Positions 41,032 to 50,022 are shown, counted from the first letter of the stretch. The stretch: DNA of 64,000 nucleotides from Halorarum salinum (GCF_013402875.1 NZ_CP058579.1:3906001-3970000), one strand, 5' to 3'. Notes: generated from the letters alone by a model not told the origin. Made by a program: numbers and translations.

Positions 41032-42323
41032 CGCGACCACCGCGCGGCGGCGCGTTCGAGCTCGGTCGCGAGCGGCTCCTCGCCCCAGTCGAGGACGCGG
41101 ATGCCGGCCCGCCGGAGCCGCGAGAGGCGGTTCGCCCGCTCGACCCGAGCGAGCGTCCGCCCCGGCGTGTCGGCGGCGGTCGGGTCCGGGCTGACGACCG
41201 TCACCGCGTGGCCGTGCGCGTCGAGGCGGCGGGCGACCGTCAGCGCGTAGTCGTCGGCCATCGGCGAGCAGAAGACGACCTGCGCGTCCGCCGGGAGCCG
41301 CCGCCGGAACCGCCGGAACCACGTCGTCGCGAGGAAGCGCTCGGCGGGCGGCGTCGGCGCGAGCGACGGGTGGGTGCCGAGCAGTTCCCGAGCGGCGGCC
41401 GCGTGGTCCGCGCCGCTCCCCGGCGGGAGCCAGCACTCGCCCGGCGCGAACGCGGCGACGCCGACGCGGTCGCCGCTCCCCAACAGCGCCGAGCAGGCCT
41501 GCGTCGCGGCGTCGACGCTCCGCTCGACGGCGTTGGCCGCGTCGGGGTCGGGGGCGAGGTACGACCCCTCCCGCGCGTCGATACAGAGCACGACCGTCGC
41601 GGCCCGCTCCTCGCGGAACAGCAGCGTCGAGAGCTCCCCGGTCCTGGCGTACTGCGCCCAGTTCACGCGCTTTGCCGGGTCGCCGTGGCGGTACTCCCGC
41701 GTCGAGTGGAACTCCAGGCCCGCCCCGCCCACGTCGGTCGCGACCCGGCCCGCGTACTGGGTGGTCAGCCCGCGGAGCGGCAGGGAGGCGCTCGCCTCGA
41801 GGTCGGGCGCACAGCGCATCGTCGTCTCGGCCTCGACCCGCTCGTCGTGCTCCCGCGAGCCGCTGGCGTTCCGGGTGACGACGTGGACCGGGCGCCACTC
41901 GTGGGCGCCCCGGACGGCCGTCACCGTGTAGCGGAGCGTCGCCGCCTTGCCCGGCCGGAGCGCCGTGCCGAGGCGTGCGGACCCCTCCACGGCCAGCGCC
42001 GGGGGAACGCCGTCGATCAGCCGCAGGTCCGGGACGACGCCGTCGCCGGCGTTCACGACGCGGAGCGTGACGGTCACCTCCTCGCCGGGGTCGGGCGTCG
42101 TCGTCGACAGCTCCCGCGTGACCGCGAGGTCCGGATGCGGCGCCGTGTCGGCCCGGGCGTACGCCGCGAACGCGACGCCGACCGCGCCCGCGACGACGAG
42201 CGACGGGCTCTCGAGGAGCGCCCCGAGTCCGACGGGGACCAGCGCGAGCGCGGCCATCCCGGCCCACCGCCCGGTGGGGACGACGCCGCGGGGGCGGAGC
42301 TCCTCCGGGAGGGTCGGCGTCAC
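41028..42323 (-). CDS. DUF58 family protein (VWA-like)
   Basis: A 431-residue protein. Two hydrophobic segments near residues 20-60 anchor it (GMAALALVPVGLGALL). An outside or surface beta domain follows (VTRELSTTTPDPGEEVTVTL). The DUF58 signature is FHSTREYRHGDPAKRVNWAQYARTGELSTLLFREE (split here: EYRHGDPAKRVNW near 218), followed by the VWA-like domain with VVLCIDAREGS. The GTG start overlaps the preceding stop. DUF58 proteins work with MoxR ATPases; here the partner is probably the gene at 28809. Confidence 0.92.
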   Translation of the reverse strand: MTPTLPEELRPRGVVPTGRWAGMAALALVPVGLGALLESPSLVVAGAVGVAFAAYARADTAPHPDLAVTRELSTTTPDPGEEVTVTLRVVNAGDGVVPDLRLIDGVPPALAVEGSARLGTALRPGKAATLRYTVTAVRGAHEWRPVHVVTRNASGSREHDERVEAETTMRCAPDLEASASLPLRGLTTQYAGRVATDVGGAGLEFHSTREYRHGDPAKRVNWAQYARTGELSTLLFREERAATVVLCIDAREGSYLAPDPDAANAVERSVDAATQACSALLGSGDRVGVAAFAPGECWLPPGSGADHAAAARELLGTHPSLAPTPPAERFLATTWFRRFRRRLPADAQVVFCSPMADDYALTVARRLDAHGHAVTVVSPDPTAADTPGRTLARVERANRLSRLRRAGIRVLDWGEEPLATELERAAARWSR

Positions 42324-42997
42324 CGGCCCACCCCCGGCAGGCGGTCCCGAACCGACCGGAGCCGCCGCCGACCGGCCGCGCGAATCGTCGAACCGAGCCC
42401 GCCGCCCGCCCCCGACGGACTCCCGTCGTCCGACGCGTCCTCCGGGACCTCCCCCGAGCGTGCGGCGGCCAGCGCCTCGACGGTCCGCGCGGCGGCGAAC
42501 CGGAACTCCACGTCCGAGCCGAGCAGCCCCCTGAGCCGCACGGCCGCCGGAGCCGGGCGGTCGTCGCCGAGGAACCACGCGGCCACGGGGTCGTCGGTCC
42601 ACGTCCCCTCGCGGAGCGCCGCGGGGAGCTCCGCCTCGTCGTAGTCGCCGCGGGCCCGGAGCGTCTCGCGCGCGGCCCGGTCGAGGCGCGCGTGGAGTTC
42701 GCGCCTGCGCTTGACGCTCACGGTCGAGAGCCCGCCGCCGCTCGCGAGCAGGACGTCGATGTCCTCGCCCGGGAAGGGGACCTCGTACCGGTCCTCCACG
42801 TCGGCCGTCTCGGCCGCGCGGGCCTCCACCCGTCGGGCGTCGTTCAGGATCCGCAGCCCCTGGACGAGCGCCAGCACGCCCACGAGCGTCACGAACACGT
42901 AGCTCATCGAGCCGAAGAGGCCGGCGAGCCCGCGCTCGAACACGACCACGAAGCCGAACAACACCGCGGCCAGTCCGACCGACGCGGTCGCTCTCAC
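42320..42997 (-). CDS. Two-helix membrane protein of the DUF58 operon
   Basis: A 225-residue protein with two N-terminal membrane helices (MRATASVGLAAVLFGFVVVF and YVFVTLVGVLALVQGL) and a soluble cytoplasmic part of about 170 residues containing RYEVPFPGEDIDVLLAS. Its ATG overlaps the DUF4129 stop (ATGA) and its own stop overlaps the DUF58 start, so translation is tightly coupled. It corresponds to the haloarchaeal DUF7269-like gene found in this operon position; function unknown. Confidence 0.8.
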   Translation of the reverse strand: MRATASVGLAAVLFGFVVVFERGLAGLFGSMSYVFVTLVGVLALVQGLRILNDARRVEARAAETADVEDRYEVPFPGEDIDVLLASGGGLSTVSVKRRRELHARLDRAARETLRARGDYDEAELPAALREGTWTDDPVAAWFLGDDRPAPAAVRLRGLLGSDVEFRFAAARTVEALAAARSGEVPEDASDDGSPSGAGGGLGSTIRAAGRRRLRSVRDRLPGVGR

Positions 42998-43977
42998 GCA
43001 TGATCACCCGCCGCGGAGCCGCCGTCCGCGTACCTCGCCTCGATGTGGCGGAGCGCGTCGACCGCGCGCGCCTCCCGCTCGGGCGTCGGCTCGGCGCCGC
43101 CGTACCGCACCTCCTCGAACACCGCCGTCAGCTCCGTCACGTCCCCGCGGTCCATCCCCGCCTCGACGGCGGCGGCGGCGAACTCCGCCGGCGTGGCCGC
43201 CGCCGGGTTCTCGACGTCGAGCCGTCCGGTCATCTCGCTCCACGCGCGGTACACCTCGTTCTCGAGGTCCGAGTCGGCCTCCAGCCTGTCCGCGGCCGCG
43301 CCCGCCGCCGCTCCCAGCGCCGCGCGGCGGTCCGGGGGCGGGAGGTCGGGCTCCTCGTCGGCCGGTTCCTCCTCGTCGTCGCCGGTCGAGACGAACAGGA
43401 GCGCGACGCAGCCGAGCAGCGCCAGCACGAGCAGCAGCCCCACGAGCGCGGTCGGCGTGGAGAGCGCCTCGCCGGCCGCGTTCGTCCCCGCGTCGCCGGC
43501 GCCGGCGCCCAAGCCCGTCTCGTTGGTCGGCGCGCCCGACGCGCCGAACCGCGGATCCAGCGGCGCCGGGTTACAGACGGTGAGCACGACGTATACGACG
43601 GCGAACGGGAACGACGCCGCGCCGACGAAGATCCCGCTCAGCAGCTTCGAGCCGGTCGTCCGATACATCGCGTAGAAGAACAGGCCGACGACGGCGAGCA
43701 GTCCGAGCCGGACGAGCGGCCTGGTGAGGAACGCGACGCACGTCGAGAAACTCAGTTCGATCCCGCCGGCCGAGGCGTTCCCGCCGAACTCGATCTCGCC
43801 GGCGTCCCGCTCGCCGATACCCGCCTCGTCCTCGGTGGAGCCGACGCCGAACCCGCCGGCGTTCGACGTCGTCGCGGAGTCGATCGTCGCGGCCGCGACA
43901 CCGAGCGCGAGGACGGCGAGAACCGCGAGGAGGGCGGTGGCGGCGGTCCGTCGGTCTACCACGTCGTCCCGTATCAC
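42994..43977 (-). CDS. DUF4129-domain membrane protein
   Basis: A 327-residue protein with helices near residues 12-30, 80-108 (LVRLGLLAVVGLFFYAMY), 115-135 and 178-200, and a C-terminal soluble domain (about 235-315) matching DUF4129: VYRAWSEMTGRLDVENPAAATPAEF. First gene of a four-gene operon. The TATA box lies only about 10 bases before the ATG at 43977, so translation may really begin at the GTG at 43962 (codon 6, VVDRRTAATALLAVL) on a leaderless transcript. DUF4129 has been linked to transglutaminase-like and DUF58/MoxR envelope systems; mechanism unknown. Confidence 0.85.
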   Translation of the reverse strand: MIRDDVVDRRTAATALLAVLAVLALGVAAATIDSATTSNAGGFGVGSTEDEAGIGERDAGEIEFGGNASAGGIELSFSTCVAFLTRPLVRLGLLAVVGLFFYAMYRTTGSKLLSGIFVGAASFPFAVVYVVLTVCNPAPLDPRFGASGAPTNETGLGAGAGDAGTNAAGEALSTPTALVGLLLVLALLGCVALLFVSTGDDEEEPADEEPDLPPPDRRAALGAAAGAAADRLEADSDLENEVYRAWSEMTGRLDVENPAAATPAEFAAAAVEAGMDRGDVTELTAVFEEVRYGGAEPTPEREARAVDALRHIEARYADGGSAAGDHA

Positions 43978-43984
43978 CCGTCGG

Positions 43985-43994
43985 TTGATAAATG
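43985..43994 (-). promoter_or_regulatory. TATA box for the DUF4129-DUF58 operon
   Basis: Minus strand ACATTTATCA. Its distance suggests transcription from about 43962, where a GTG codon in frame could be the true start. Confidence 0.55.
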
Positions 43995-44070
43995 TTCGAC
44001 GGAAATCATTCGGCCGGGCCCACAGGTGGGGGCAGTCGGCCGCGGTCGCGCGGCGGTTCCGGCGGGCGCC

Positions 44071-45813
44071 TCACTCCGAGAACGGCGAGTCGGCGCCGTC
44101 GGGCTCCTCGCCCGGGAGCGTGATGACGTTCCCCCGACCGACGTTGATCTTCGTCACCCGTCCGTCGTCGGCCATCCGGGAGAGCACCCGGCTCACCTTC
44201 GACTTCGACCAGCCCGTCTCCCGGACGATCGCCGACTGGCGAACGCGGCCGCCGTTCCGCCGGAGCACGGCCAGCACGGCGTCCTCGTTGCTCAGCATCT
44301 CGAGCGGGACCTCGGTCGGGCCGTCGTCGGGCGACGGTTCGGGGTACTCCCGCCCGTCCGAGCGGGCGCCGTCCGCCTCCCCGGTCCCTGCCTCCCCCGG
44401 TAGCGCCGACGCACGACGCGTCGCCGCGTCCCGCACCCGCCCGGTCCACGCCGCCGCCCGCGTCCAGACCGCCGACTCCCGCACCCGGCCGGGGACGTAC
44501 GGGAGCCAGCGGCCGCGCGTGGTCCAGAGGGCGCCGACGACTGCGAGTCCGGCCAGCGGGACCACCAGCAACAGCGCGAGCGGCGCGAGGCGCTCGCCGG
44601 CGTTCACGCCCGCCGCGTCGCCGACGCCGTCGCCGTCCGTGTCGGGGTCCGTCGGGTCGGTGCCGTACCGATTCACCTCGGGGCCGTCGTCCAGCCCGTC
44701 GCCGTCCGTGTCCGCGCGGTTCGGGTTCGTCCCGTGACTGTCCGCCTCCGCGCCGTCCTCCAGGCCGTCGCCGTCCGTGTCGGGGTCCGTCGGGTCCGTC
44801 GAGGCGCCGTACACCTCGTCCCCGTCGCTCAGCCCGTCGTCGTCCGTGTCCGCGCGGTTCGGGTCCGTCTCGAACGTGTACGCCTCGAGCGCGTCGCTCA
44901 GCCCGTCGTCGTCCGTGTCCGACTTCGTCGGGTTCGTGTCGTGTTCGCGGACCTCGTCCGCGTCGCTCAGCCCGTCCCCGTCCGTGTCGGGGTCCGTCGG
45001 GTCCGTCTCGTGGGTGTTGACCTCGAGGGCGTCGGCCAGCCCGTCGCCGTCCGTGTCGGGGCTGTTCGGGTCCGTGCCGTGGCGGTTCACCTCCGCGTCG
45101 TCCTCCAGGCCGTCGCCGTCCGTGTCCGCCTCGGTCGGGTCGGTCCGGTACTCGCGCACCTCGGGACCGTCGTCCAGGCCGTCGCCGTCCGTGTCCGTCT
45201 CGGTCGGGTCGGTCCCGTACGTGTCCAGTTCGAGCCCGTCGCTCAGCCCGTCGTCGTCCGTGTCGGAATCAGTGAAGTTCGTCCCCTCGTCGAGCTCGCG
45301 CCGGTTCGTGGCGCCGTCGCCGTCCTCGTCGCCGCCCTTCTCGATGACCGAGACGTCGTGGGTCGCGCGCGCCGCCTCGTCGCGGCTCAACGTGTCGGCG
45401 GTGACGACGACGCTCACGGTCTGCTGGCCGTACAACCCCTCCGGCCACTCCTCGAACGTGAACGTCAGTTCCTCCGTGCTGTTCCCGGCTAGCTTCACCG
45501 ACCGACACTCCAGGTCGGTCGCGGAGCGGTCGTCGGCCGGTTCGGAGCGGACGCAGGCCTCGTAGTGCCCCTCCCTCCCGCTGGCGTTCGTCTCCAGGGT
45601 CACCGTGAGCGTCGACTCCTCGCCGGCCCAGAGGAACTGCGTGTCGCCGCGCTCGGCGACGACGTCGCCGTCGCCGAAGCCGCTCCCCGCGACGCTGATC
45701 TGCTCCGCCTCCTGAGCCGTGGCCGCGACGCCCGGGGCGAGGACGGCCGACAGCAGCAGGGCTCCGAGCACGAGCACGCGGGCGGCAGTCTCGATGGAGT
45801 AGTCGGTGCGCAC
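44071..45813 (-). CDS. Membrane protein with ten extracellular calcium-binding repeats and a cytoplasmic winged helix
   Basis: A 580-residue protein: signal sequence (about 1-33, [22 protein letters not shown]), an Ig-like domain (about 35-160), ten thrombospondin type 3-like repeats of 22 residues (about 175-395, DTDGDGLxD), one membrane helix near 405-430 ([22 protein letters not shown]), and a cytoplasmic tail ending in a MarR-like winged helix near 500-570 ([40 protein letters not shown]). The order implies a calcium- or wall-sensing outside domain coupled to a DNA-binding domain inside: a membrane-tethered one-component regulator. Such topology is inferred from hydrophobicity. Its promoter has a CGTTTCGTCG dyad, possibly its own target. 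Confidence 0.88.
   Translation of the reverse strand: MRTDYSIETAARVLVLGALLLSAVLAPGVAATAQEAEQISVAGSGFGDGDVVAERGDTQFLWAGEESTLTVTLETNASGREGHYEACVRSEPADDRSATDLECRSVKLAGNSTEELTFTFEEWPEGLYGQQTVSVVVTADTLSRDEAARATHDVSVIEKGGDEDGDGATNRRELDEGTNFTDSDTDDDGLSDGLELDTYGTDPTETDTDGDGLDDGPEVREYRTDPTEADTDGDGLEDDAEVNRHGTDPNSPDTDGDGLADALEVNTHETDPTDPDTDGDGLSDADEVREHDTNPTKSDTDDDGLSDALEAYTFETDPNRADTDDDGLSDGDEVYGASTDPTDPDTDGDGLEDGAEADSHGTNPNRADTDGDGLDDGPEVNRYGTDPTDPDTDGDGVGDAAGVNAGERLAPLALLLVVPLAGLAVVGALWTTRGRWLPYVPGRVRESAVWTRAAAWTGRVRDAATRRASALPGEAGTGEADGARSDGREYPEPSPDDGPTEVPLEMLSNEDAVLAVLRRNGGRVRQSAIVRETGWSKSKVSRVLSRMADDGRVTKINVGRGNVITLPGEEPDGADSPFSE
44623..45285. repeat. 66-bp tandem repeats encoding calcium-binding loops
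   Basis: Ten diverged 66-bp units in frame, each coding a 22-residue loop with DTDxDGLxD. Divergence between units is moderate, so they are old rather than recent expansions. Not a CRISPR: they lie within one reading frame and have no spacers. Confidence 0.85.
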
Positions 45814-45850
45814 TTGGCGAGCACCAGGTTCGTTCGGGCGTTTCCGTTGT

Positions 45851-45910
45851 GTAACTTAACCTTTTCGCGCCGCGTTTCGTCGTCTCGAAACCGACGAAAC
45901 GAACGAAACG
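45851..45910 (-). promoter_or_regulatory. Promoter and CGAAACG dyad of the calcium-repeat regulator gene
   Basis: TATA-like GTTAAGTTAC (minus strand) at 45851-45860. Just upstream is a perfect inverted repeat, CGTTTCGTCG at 45873-45882 and CGACGAAACG at 45892-45901, with further CGAAAC copies in the spacer and at 45903-45909. Similar CGAAAC runs precede the genes starting at 46735 and 48082. Confidence 0.6.
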
Positions 45911-46135
45911 GTAAGGATCGGATAACCACCCAGTCGGACGAAGTACGGCGTTTTTCCGCGAAACAGTAACGGTCCAGATACGATGGCCGACGGGAGAGCG
46001 ATTTACGACTCAGATACGATGGCCGGCAGGAGAGCGGTTCGACCGGCCACGTCCCCCCGAACGCGGCCGGCGATCGGCTGCGGGGTGTGAGCCACGTCGG
46101 AACGAGTGGGTGCCCATGGACTCGGTGCTCGACCG
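45911..46135. other. Intergenic region
   Basis: No gene. Two near-copies of ATACGATGGCCG(A/G)C occur at 45977 and 46015, a short direct repeat (about 38 bases apart) of unknown meaning. Confidence 0.5.
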
Positions 46136-46735
46136 TCAGCGGCGGCGGACGACGCGCGCCCCGTCGTCGTCCACGCGGACGACGGCGTCCATCAGCGACG
46201 CGAAGGTGTCGACGGTCATCCCCTCGTGTGCCCCCGTCGTGAGATGGTAGTGGGCGAACGCGTCCGCGGACGCGAGTCGGTTGGCCACGGCGTTACAGAA
46301 CCGGTAGCCACGCTGTCGGTCGACGTACTGGAGCAGCGCGGTGAGCGACGGCAGACAGCAGTCGAGCCGCCCGTCCGCGTCCCCCGCGCGGTCGAGCAGC
46401 TTGTCGAGCGCCACGCCCACCTCGGTGAGGTTCGACGGCGCGGACGCCGACTCGACCGCGAGCCGGTCGGCGTCCGCCTCGGCGGCGACTCCCTGCGGGG
46501 TCGCATCGACCACGTACCGCTCCCGGCCCGTACCGGGTCGTCGCTCCAGTCGTCGCACGTCGGCCCCGGTGAACGCGACCAGCAGCAGCGGGCCGTCGGT
46601 CGCGACCCCCGGGCAGCGGTGGTTCCTCGCGGACGCCCGCCGGTCCTCGAGGACCAGCACGTTCGCGGCGTCCGCGAGCCCGCGCGGCCGCGAGTCGAAC
46701 TCGGCGGCCGCCGACGTGTGCGACGTTCCTGACAT
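46136..46735 (-). CDS. Haloarchaeal regulator-like protein, possibly DUF7504-type
   Basis: A 199-residue soluble protein. Segments PLLLVAFTGADVRRLERRPG, GVALDKLLDRAG and FCNAVANRLASADAFAHYHL resemble the C-terminal pattern of haloarchaeal DUF7504/KaiC-like RecA-fold proteins, which lack a clear Walker A motif; none is seen here. Assignment is weak. The end (MDAVVRVDDDGARVVRRR) is like the final strand of such proteins. It stands alone with a TATA-like TTTTAGT at 46763-46770 and CGAAAC repeats upstream, and lies between the calcium-repeat regulator and another envelope protein. Confidence 0.6.
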   Translation of the reverse strand: MSGTSHTSAAAEFDSRPRGLADAANVLVLEDRRASARNHRCPGVATDGPLLLVAFTGADVRRLERRPGTGRERYVVDATPQGVAAEADADRLAVESASAPSNLTEVGVALDKLLDRAGDADGRLDCCLPSLTALLQYVDRQRGYRFCNAVANRLASADAFAHYHLTTGAHEGMTVDTFASLMDAVVRVDDDGARVVRRR

Positions 46736-47167
46736 GGCGTTTCCGGGGAGGGCGAGTTCGGACTAAAAGCCGGACACCCGTCCCGTGGCGTTTCCCGTCC
46801 GCCGGGGGACGGTTTCGTTTCGTTTCGCCGTTCTCCGAATCGATACTCGGCGGGGCGGCGGTGACGACGACGAAACGGTCCCCGGCGGATCGCGACGGTC
46901 CGACGAAACAATGAGCCACAGTCCTGCGGTTTCGCCGTTCGGATCCGAGGCCGACCGTTCACGGGAAGGAGTTCGCCGGCCGGCGGCTAGCGGGGGGCAG
47001 GCGGAACGGGGTGGGCCGGACCGGGACGGCATCACGGCCGCACCCACCGGCCACGCGATCACGCCCGTCGTCGTGCGGACGGTCACCGGCCTCGTGCCGC
47101 CGCTCCGGAGGCGACCGGACGCCGCATCGCGTGGCGGTGGTCGCAGCGTCGCGTGGCGGTCCCGGTC
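46736..47167. other. Intergenic region with CGAAAC repeats
   Basis: No gene supported. It contains the promoter of the 46735 gene. A run GGTTTCGTTTCGTTTCG at 46811-46827 is three direct copies of GTTTC (CGAAAC on the other strand), and GACGAAAC occurs at 46871-46878 and 46902-46909. The remainder (46920-47167) has no recognisable feature. Confidence 0.5.
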
Positions 47168-48082
47168 TCAGCGGTCGGCGAACGGTTCGAGAGCGGGCGT
47201 CCCCTCGTCCGTCGTCTCGTTGCCGTCGGCGTCGTCCCCGTCGCCGGCGAGTCCGCCGGTGGCCGCGCCGTCCCCGGTGGCGCCCTCGGAGGTGACGGTC
47301 ACTTCCGAGGCCTCCGTCACGGCCTCACCGTCGACCGTGTACGGGCCGTCCTGTGCGCCGTCGGAGCTCACGAAGCCGTAGGTCGTGTCGTTGTTCGTCT
47401 CCCGGTGGGGCATCGCGATGAGCTGCTGGCTCCCGTTCAACGACGTCTCCTCGAACTGGGCGCCCTCCACGTCGAACAACTGGATCGTGACGTTCTGGTG
47501 GTAGCCGGGCTCCAGGTACTCGGAGACGCCGACGACGCTGCCGAGCGCGTCGCCCTGGAGGAGGCTCTCGTCGTGGATGGTGACGTAGCCGCCCTCGGGG
47601 ACGAACGTCGACTCGACGACGACCTGGGTGCCGTCGCTCTCCTGGGCGTCGAAGTCGACGAGCGCGTCGCGCGTCACGTCGAGGTACGTGAGGTTGCTGC
47701 TGTTCCGGGTCGTCACGCCGTGGATGTAGTCGCCGGTGCCGAAGTTCGTCGCCTCGAGGGTGAACTCGACCGTCCCGGTGCCGCCGGGCGCGACCGTGAC
47801 CTCCTGGTGCCGGACGACGTCCTGCTCCTCGCCGTCGAGCCGGTAGGCCACGTCCTCGGTGAGTTCGCCGTCGGTCGGGTTCGAGATCGTCGCCGTCACC
47901 GTGATCGACCCGTTCGGCGCGACGGCCGCGGGCGCGTCGATCGAGTCGACGACGAGCCCCGTCGGTTCGGCCTGCTGAGCGCCGTCCTCCTGCTGTGCGC
48001 CGACGGTCAGCGCCGCCGTGGCGAACACCGACAGGACGACGAGCGCCGCGACGAGCGATACGACCGTTCTCCGCTTGGTCAT
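47168..48082 (-). CDS. Secreted protein with CARDB-like and DUF7282-like domains
   Basis: A 304-residue exported protein. The start MTKRRTVVSLVAALVVLSVF at 48082 gives a clean Sec signal; the frame extends 45 codons upstream but would bury it. After the signal comes a CARDB-like beta-sandwich (about 38-130: APNGSITVTATISNPTDGEL) and a second domain (about 140-265: VVVESTFVPEGGYVTIHDES, then YLEPGYHQNVTIQL), which resembles the haloarchaeal surface domain DUF7282. The acidic C-terminus (GDDADGNETTDEGTPAL) lacks a membrane anchor. Cell-surface or secreted; function unknown. Confidence 0.82.
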   Translation of the reverse strand: MTKRRTVVSLVAALVVLSVFATAALTVGAQQEDGAQQAEPTGLVVDSIDAPAAVAPNGSITVTATISNPTDGELTEDVAYRLDGEEQDVVRHQEVTVAPGGTGTVEFTLEATNFGTGDYIHGVTTRNSSNLTYLDVTRDALVDFDAQESDGTQVVVESTFVPEGGYVTIHDESLLQGDALGSVVGVSEYLEPGYHQNVTIQLFDVEGAQFEETSLNGSQQLIAMPHRETNNDTTYGFVSSDGAQDGPYTVDGEAVTEASEVTVTSEGATGDGAATGGLAGDGDDADGNETTDEGTPALEPFADR

Positions 48083-48120
48083 GCGCGTCCCTCCATCGCG
48101 CCGACCGACGCCCCCGAAGG

Positions 48121-48154
48121 TGATAAACCATGGAAACGATAAAGCCACGAAACG
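48121..48154 (-). promoter_or_regulatory. Promoter with CGAAACG motif for the secreted protein
   Basis: TATA-like GGTTTATCA (minus strand of 48121-48128) about 40 bases before the ATG, with GGAAACG at 48132-48138 and CGAAACG at 48148-48154 immediately upstream. Shares the CGAAAC element with the genes at 45813 and 46735. Confidence 0.5.
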
Positions 48155-48313
48155 TACGATTACGGGCGAGTAAGCAACGGTGCGTACGGTTCGCGGTTTC
48201 GGGTTAGCCGACACCAAGCGGGGGAACAGCGACCGCCTTCGACGCGCGTTCCCGGCGCCGGCCCGGACGCCGGCGGGGTTCGAGGGCGCCGCCGACCCCC
48301 GGCGGTGGGACCG

Positions 48314-49882
48314 TCACAGCACGAGGAACAGCAGGACGGCGGCGACGAGTCCCACGACCCCGAACAGGAGCGCCGTGAGCAGCCGCGGGTCCAGATCGAG
48401 TTCGCGTCCGGCACGCCGCATCCTGCGTCGGAACCGGTATCTCCACCGCCGCAGCGCGTACCGGACGCGGAAGACGCCACGGCGGAACCGCCAGATCGCC
48501 GACTCGACGCCGTAGGCGACGAGGTGGCTCGCCTCCAGCACGATGTCCTCCTCGGCGTCGCTCCGGTTCCGCCGGCGCTTCCGGCGATCGGGTCGACTCG
48601 GCGCCTCCGGCCGCTTCGGCGCGGGCGGTTTCCGGGGGAGGTCGTCCGCGCTGGCCCTCCGTCGATCCGTGGCGACCACCTCCGTCGTCGACCCGCCGCC
48701 GGAAGCGGCGGCGAGCGGGTCCGACATCGTCATCGCCCCGGACGCCGTTCCGTCCCCCGGCGTCGCCCCGCTGCCGGAGTCGGCCGGCCTGTTCTCGACG
48801 TCCGCCGACCCGTCCCCGACGTCCGCCGTCCCCGACGTCCCGGCGTCCGCGGTCGTCCCCGTCGAGTCGGCGCCGTCCCCCGAACCCCCGTCGTCGTCCG
48901 GGTCGGTCGGGGACGCGGCGGCCTCGAGGCCGCCCGACCCGGACGTCGACCCCGCGCCGGAACCGCCGGCCGAGTCGCCGATCGTTTCGACGTCGTCCGC
49001 GGGGTGTGATCCGGGGCCCGCGGAGGGATCGATGTTCTCGAGTTCCTCCTCCAGATCGACGCTGATGCTCCGGAAGTCCGGGCGTTCGACGTCCTCCAGC
49101 CCCGGCGTCGCGCCCGCGTCGAACGTCTTCTTCCGGCGGAACTGGACCCGCGACACCTGCTCGTCCCAGTCGGTCACGACGATGGCCTCCCCGTCGTTCA
49201 GTTCCTCGACCATCTCGGCGTACTCGTTGTCGAGGAAGCGTCCGACGACCTTCGTGTCGTTCTCCCAGGTGAGCCGGTGCCAGACGAGCCAGTCGCACTG
49301 GGTGATGAAGTCCTTGTCCACCGCGGCCGGCCGCTGGGACATGCCACAGAGGCCGAGCCCCCGCTTCCGGCCGCGCTTGGCGACCTGCAGGAGGATCTCG
49401 CCGACCTCGTCGAGGCCGCCCGACTCGGGGAGGTACTCGTGGCACTCCTCGACCAGCAGCATGAACGGCTTCTTCGCCTTCTTCTCCCGGACGAACAGCG
49501 TCTTCACGACGCCGTGGATCAGCTGTCGGGCCTCGTCGACGTCGAGGTACTCGGAGACGTCGAGGATGACGGGGACGTTCTCCTCCAGCGCCAGGGTCGC
49601 GATGCGCTGTGCGTGCGTGGGCGACACCTGCACGTCGCACAGTTCGCCGGCGCCGACGTGGAGCAGTTCGTAGCGCTCCTTCAGTCCGTAGTACTCCCCG
49701 TCGGTGTCGACGATGAGCATCGGGAGGTCCAGTTCGAGCAACTCCTCCGCGACGACGCTGGCCGTGTTCGACTTGCCGCTCCCGGACTTGCCGGTGACGA
49801 ACCCGCGTCCCGTGAGGAGTTCGATGACGGGGACCGTCGTACCGTCCTCCGAAATCTTGATCTCGTCCGGGATGTCGCTCAT
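48314..49882 (-). CDS. HerA-like P-loop ATPase with C-terminal membrane anchor
   Basis: A 522-residue protein. Residues 1-290 are a HerA/DUF87 ATPase: GRGFVTGKSGSGKSNTASV (Walker A, Lys37), LPMLIVDTDGEYYGL, FMLLVEECHEYLPESGG (Walker B, near 140) and LCGMSQRPAAVDKDFITQCD. Residues about 290-425 are a Ser/Gly/Asp/Thr-rich disordered linker. Then comes a strongly basic stretch (DRRKRRRNRSD, later RFRRRMRRAGRELDLDP) and a single C-terminal helix (LLTALLFGVVGLVAAVLLFLVL). The start MSDIPDEIKISEDG at 49882 was chosen over an upstream frame extension. HerA-type ATPases pump DNA; a membrane tether is unusual and could place it at the envelope for DNA transfer or segregation. Confidence 0.9.
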   Translation of the reverse strand: MSDIPDEIKISEDGTTVPVIELLTGRGFVTGKSGSGKSNTASVVAEELLELDLPMLIVDTDGEYYGLKERYELLHVGAGELCDVQVSPTHAQRIATLALEENVPVILDVSEYLDVDEARQLIHGVVKTLFVREKKAKKPFMLLVEECHEYLPESGGLDEVGEILLQVAKRGRKRGLGLCGMSQRPAAVDKDFITQCDWLVWHRLTWENDTKVVGRFLDNEYAEMVEELNDGEAIVVTDWDEQVSRVQFRRKKTFDAGATPGLEDVERPDFRSISVDLEEELENIDPSAGPGSHPADDVETIGDSAGGSGAGSTSGSGGLEAAASPTDPDDDGGSGDGADSTGTTADAGTSGTADVGDGSADVENRPADSGSGATPGDGTASGAMTMSDPLAAASGGGSTTEVVATDRRRASADDLPRKPPAPKRPEAPSRPDRRKRRRNRSDAEEDIVLEASHLVAYGVESAIWRFRRGVFRVRYALRRWRYRFRRRMRRAGRELDLDPRLLTALLFGVVGLVAAVLLFLVL

Positions 49883-50022
49883 CGGTCGTCCACACGTGAG
49901 AGGGGGTCCGGCATATGCCTTCTGTCGTGGGAGCGACTCCGGGGGCCGTGAGAAGGGGGAGCCTACCGGGGGCGCGGAGCGCCGTCGGTACCTTTTTCGC
50001 ACCCAGGGGGCTGTCCCTGCAT

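Noticed and set aside
44623-45285. Regular 66-bp repeats as a possible CRISPR
   Set aside because: Units are contiguous, in frame and code calcium-binding loops; no unique spacers and no cas genes.
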